Origin: JANNSX01 sp963741525
Lineage (GTDB): Bacteria > Pseudomonadota > Alphaproteobacteria > Rhizobiales > Hyphomicrobiaceae
NCBI GenBank assembly: GCA_963741525.1
Contig: CAVUIW010000010.1
Span: forward strand, 54,333-118,332
Reading direction: 5' to 3'
Length of the DNA stretch: 64,000 nt
The notes under the pieces were generated by a model, which made no database searches, was not told the origin of the DNA, and worked only from the letters and a program-made list of their open reading frames with translations. This document shows, one piece after another, positions 60,981 to 64,000 of the stretch. Position 1 is the first letter of the stretch; every line of letters begins with the position of its first letter. Both the position numbers and the translations under genes were made by a program.

Positions 60981-63307
60981 ATGACCGACGCCGGGCAAAC
61001 CGCGAACAGCGGCTTCGTGCTGGAAGAAGCGACGATCGCGGACCTGCATGGCGCGATCCGCGCCGGCGAGACGACCTGCGTCGAGGTGGTGCAGCACTAC
61101 CTGGCACGCGTGCGGGCCTACAACGGCGTGGCGAGCCGGCTCGTCACCGGCGACGGGGCGCCGGTCCGGGCTGCGACCGGCACGGTTCGCGCGGGCGCGC
61201 CGGTGCAGTTCCCGACGACCACGGTGAACGCGGCCGACATCCTGCCCGATCTCGAGCACTACCAGGGCCCACCGCTCGAGCTCGGCCGCATGCAGGCCAC
61301 CGCTTCCGATCCGGCCGTCGTGCAGCAGCTCGGCATGATCACCGGTATTCCCGGCGGCACCCAGCTCAACGCGCTCTCGACGCTCAACATCCGCGGTGAG
61401 CGCTCGGTCACGTGCCGCGGTGATTTCGACCGCCATCCGTCCAATGGGCCGCTGCCGCCGGGAGCGCCGCCGGTTTGCGAGTTCTTCCGTCATCAGCCCG
61501 ATGCGCTGGAGCGCGCTGCGGCGCTCGACGCGACGTACGGCCGCAATCCCGATCTCGCGGCCATGCCGATGTATGGCGTCGTGTTCTCTTTCAAGGACCC
61601 TTTCGACACGCGGGACATGCGCTCGACGGGGGCGGCGATGCTGCCTACGACATCGATTTTCCGGCACGCGACCACATCCTCGTCGAGCAGCTGCGCAAGA
61701 AGGGCGCGATCATCTTCGCCAAGGCGGTATGCACCGAATACAACGGTCGCGCCGGCGATCCGGGCGGTCAGCATGTCCCCACGCACGTGCTGCCGTCAAC
61801 AATCGGCTACCAGCGATCGACGTGGGGCGGCAACCCGGCCAACGTGTACGATCCCTTGCGCTCGGCGTCACTCGGGTCCAGCTCCGGCAGCGGCGTTTCG
61901 GTGAGCGCCAACCTCGTCATGGCGAGCCTGGGGGAGGAGACGCGCGCGTCCTGTCGCGGCCCGGCCAACCACAATGCGGTGGCGCTGATCCTGCCGCACA
62001 AGTCGATGCTCGGGTTCGACGGCGGCGCGATCGGCGCCGACATCTATTGTGACCGCAGCGGCATTCTCGCACGCAGCCTCGCCGACTGCGCGATGATCCT
62101 CGATGCGCTGAAGGACCCGGTCGCGGAATACTACGACCCGCGCGATCCCTACACCACCGTGCCGCGTGCGTCGGTTCTGGCAACACCCTATGCCAGCCAC
62201 GTCACGCGGGCCGGCGAACGGGGCGCGCTCCGCGGCGTCAGGCTCGGCTTGATCGTGGAGTCGATGACGCCGACGCCGGGCTCGAAGGCCGAGGGCCCGA
62301 TCGTCGAGGCCGCACGACGCGAGATCAAGGACGTGCTGGCCGATCGCCTCGGTGCTACGCTGGTCGAATCCCGCGATCCGCTGTGGACGCCCGATCCCGA
62401 CCTCGATCAGATGAGCACAGATTTCCGCCGCGCGCTGGCACAGCTCGTGCCGGTGTTCATGCCGGGCATCCTGTTCCGTCTGGCGGCGGACGGCACGCCG
62501 CTGTTCAAGGACTTCGCCGCCGCCATCCGGCCGACCGAGTTCCTGCCGGGCAGCATGTTCGGCAGCGGCACGCTGGCGCCGATCGACTACCTGGTGGGCC
62601 TCGCGGAGGGACGCATCGCGCCGCCGGAGAACCTCGATATCGGTACGATTCAGCAGCAGGAGCTGGCCCCGACGTTCCGCTTTCACATCGCGCAGTACCT
62701 CATGCGGCGCGCAGCGGACTGGAAAGCGCTGGGGCTGACAGAAACGCTCGCCGACTGGGCCAGCCTCAATGCCCGCTCGACGTTCTGGGGCGATGATCAG
62801 CGCGCGGCGTTCAGGAACTGGGAGGCGGTCGCCGACCCGCGCAATCCGGTGGGTGGCCGGCAAGGCGTGGAGGAGCGCATCATGCTGCGCGAGTTGCTGC
62901 GCCGCGTCGACATGATGGTGATCCACGAGAACCGGCTCGACGCGCTGGTGCGGCTGCATACGCCGTGGCCACCCGCCGTGATCGGCGGACCGGGGCAGCC
63001 GGGCATCTGGCAGAACCTGCGGCCGGAGTCGCTCTACGGGCCGAACGCGGGATTGACCGAAGTCCTGGTGCCGGCCGGCTACGTTTCCGTTGCCTATGAC
63101 CCGGTGTTCCGGCTGAGCGCGGATCGCACGCGCTACGACAGCGTGCACGGCGACACGCCGACCGCACTCGCCGCGCCCGGCCTGCCGTTCAGTCTCGTAT
63201 TCCGCGCCGAGCCCGGTGCCGAGGATCGCCTGCTGCGGATTGCCTCGACCTACGAGGCCGCCTCGCGACGGCGGATACCACCACCCGCGTTTCCGCGGCT
63301 GGGATGA
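60981..63307 (+). pseudogene. amidase-signature family protein, frameshifted near 61640
   Basis: About 775 residues if one indel near 61640 is mended. The first frame gives IADLHGAIRAGETTCVEVVQHYL, GVVFSFKDPFDT with the catalytic Lys; the second gives KKGAIIFAKAVCTEY, GSSSGSGVSVSANLVMASLGEET with the middle Ser, and RASCRGPANHNAV at the nucleophile position. FDGGAIGADIYCDRSGILARSLADCAM follows the family pattern. The C-terminal 350 residues are longer than in common amidases. Members hydrolyse amides or activate carboxamides. No signal peptide is clear. 63308-63555 holds no gene. Confidence 0.75.
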
Positions 63308-63555
63308 AGCCGGGGATGGCGCGCGCGAGCGGGCACGGCCGGCTGGGAGGCACGTGCGGCGATCGGGGCATCCGGCATCGACGTGACCGCCTCGCCCCCC
63401 CGCGACGTCCACAGGCGACGGCCCTGCGTTCGCAGCCGGCGGGCGCGATCGGCGGCTCGTCAACCCTCGCTGTCAGCGTTGACGCCAGCTGGCGATGGCA
63501 ATATCAGTTGGTTAGGGCGGACACTGACGTACGGCGTAACGGGAGGACGGACCAC

Positions 63556-64000
63556 ATGACAAAGCTTTCTATCGGTCGCGCTTCGGCAATTGCCGGTGTC
63601 GTCGGGGCAATGGCGTTCGGATGGTCAGGTGTCCTGGCGCAGGGTACCAGCCAGCCCACAGCCCCGATCCGCAAGGCCGATGTCACGGTGACGATCCTGG
63701 CAGTCCAATCGATTGAGGCCAAAAGCTCAGAGGATCTCTTCGCCCGTGTCACCATCGCCGGCGACACAACGCTCTCTCGTGTTGCCTCCAAACCCAACTT
63801 GCGGGTGTCGATGCCCGCCGGGGGCATGATTCCGGTCCGGCTCGAGTTGTTCGAAACGAGACCGGTGACGTTCGAGAGCCAGATCGATATCAACCAGGTC
63901 GCCGGGAAGCGTGATCTCGATTTCGTCGTCGATCCGGCGACATGCACCATCACCGGCTTCTCGCAGGTCTACAAGTGCGCCGATGTCATCACACGAACCG
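63556..64000 (+). CDS. exported protein of unknown function (runs off right edge)
   Basis: The frame from ATG 63556 is open to the end of the window (148 codons). It starts with a signal peptide (SAIAGVVGAMAFGWSGVLAQ), followed by a beta-rich part (VTVTILAVQSIEAKSSEDLFARVTIAG-like strands, IPVRLELFETRPV) and KRDLDFVVDPATCTITGF with two cysteines (ATCTI and YKCAD). It should be periplasmic. No family recognised. Unlike the genes just upstream, it shows no frameshift. Confidence 0.7.
   Translation, partial: MTKLSIGRASAIAGVVGAMAFGWSGVLAQGTSQPTAPIRKADVTVTILAVQSIEAKSSEDLFARVTIAGDTTLSRVASKPNLRVSMPAGGMIPVRLELFETRPVTFESQIDINQVAGKRDLDFVVDPATCTITGFSQVYKCADVITRT

Noticed and set aside
63504..63953. 149-codon minus-strand frame near the right edge
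   Set aside because: The + strand frame from 63556 has a signal peptide and protein-like composition; the minus frame is its shadow.

Overview
The window looks like chromosomal DNA of a GC-rich alphaproteobacterium, most likely of the order Hyphomicrobiales (Rhizobiales). The reasons are the many alphaproteobacterial-type gene families, the GC-rich codon use, and the intergenic palindromes built around an AACCGGTT core. I could not run a search, so this is placement by recognition only. No rRNA, tRNA, CRISPR array or phage module was recognised.

Layout. 0-2.8 kb: the end of an efflux adaptor gene with its TetR regulator, and a DUF1989 gene broken by a 168-bp palindromic insertion. 2.8-14.4 kb: glycosyltransferase, an asparaginase-like protein coupled to a class III aminotransferase, nicotinate phosphoribosyltransferase, a HisC-like aminotransferase, a methyltransferase and small membrane proteins. 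14.5-18.1 kb: a complete YnjB-YnjC-YnjD-type ABC importer. 18.2-29.0 kb: a 1237-residue protein that joins a group II PLP decarboxylase to a second PLP-type domain; a LysR gene framed by two inverted copies of a compound palindromic repeat; glcD-glcE-glcF (glycolate oxidase, glcE frameshifted); and a second PLP decarboxylase. 29.0-33.3 kb: a tightly overlapping zinc-uptake operon (Zur, COG0523 GTPase, His-rich mini-protein, ZnuC, ZnuB, ZnuA). 34.0-36.1 kb: glyS without glyQ next to it.

The most unusual region is 36.2-47.0 kb, transcribed leftward. It encodes three exported caspase-fold (C14) proteins, a large c-type cytochrome carrying a DUF4384-like domain, a diheme cytochrome c, a small membrane protein and an OmpA-type protein. 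One caspase has the full His/Cys dyad plus an EF-hand, the next has Gly in place of the catalytic Cys but keeps an EF-hand, and the third carries Sel1 repeats and a peptidoglycan-binding tail. The DUF4384-like domain occurs in the cytochrome and in the two EF-hand caspases. This suggests one envelope system that combines caspase-like proteolysis, Ca2+ sensing and haem proteins.

47.7-58.7 kb: amino-acid and keto-acid enzymes (a DadA-like oxidase, a TPP enzyme, a threonine dehydratase-like enzyme, a DapA-like lyase), CreA, a 2OG-Fe(II) oxygenase and two RTX proteins, one with an L-type lectin domain. 58.4-61.7 kb is full of frameshifts in recognisable genes (a MetE-like fragment, a secreted Pro-rich protein, an alpha/beta hydrolase, an amidase). 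The density of indels there points to consensus errors or a bad join rather than to natural decay, so all frameshift calls in the window carry that caution. An exported protein gene runs off the right edge.
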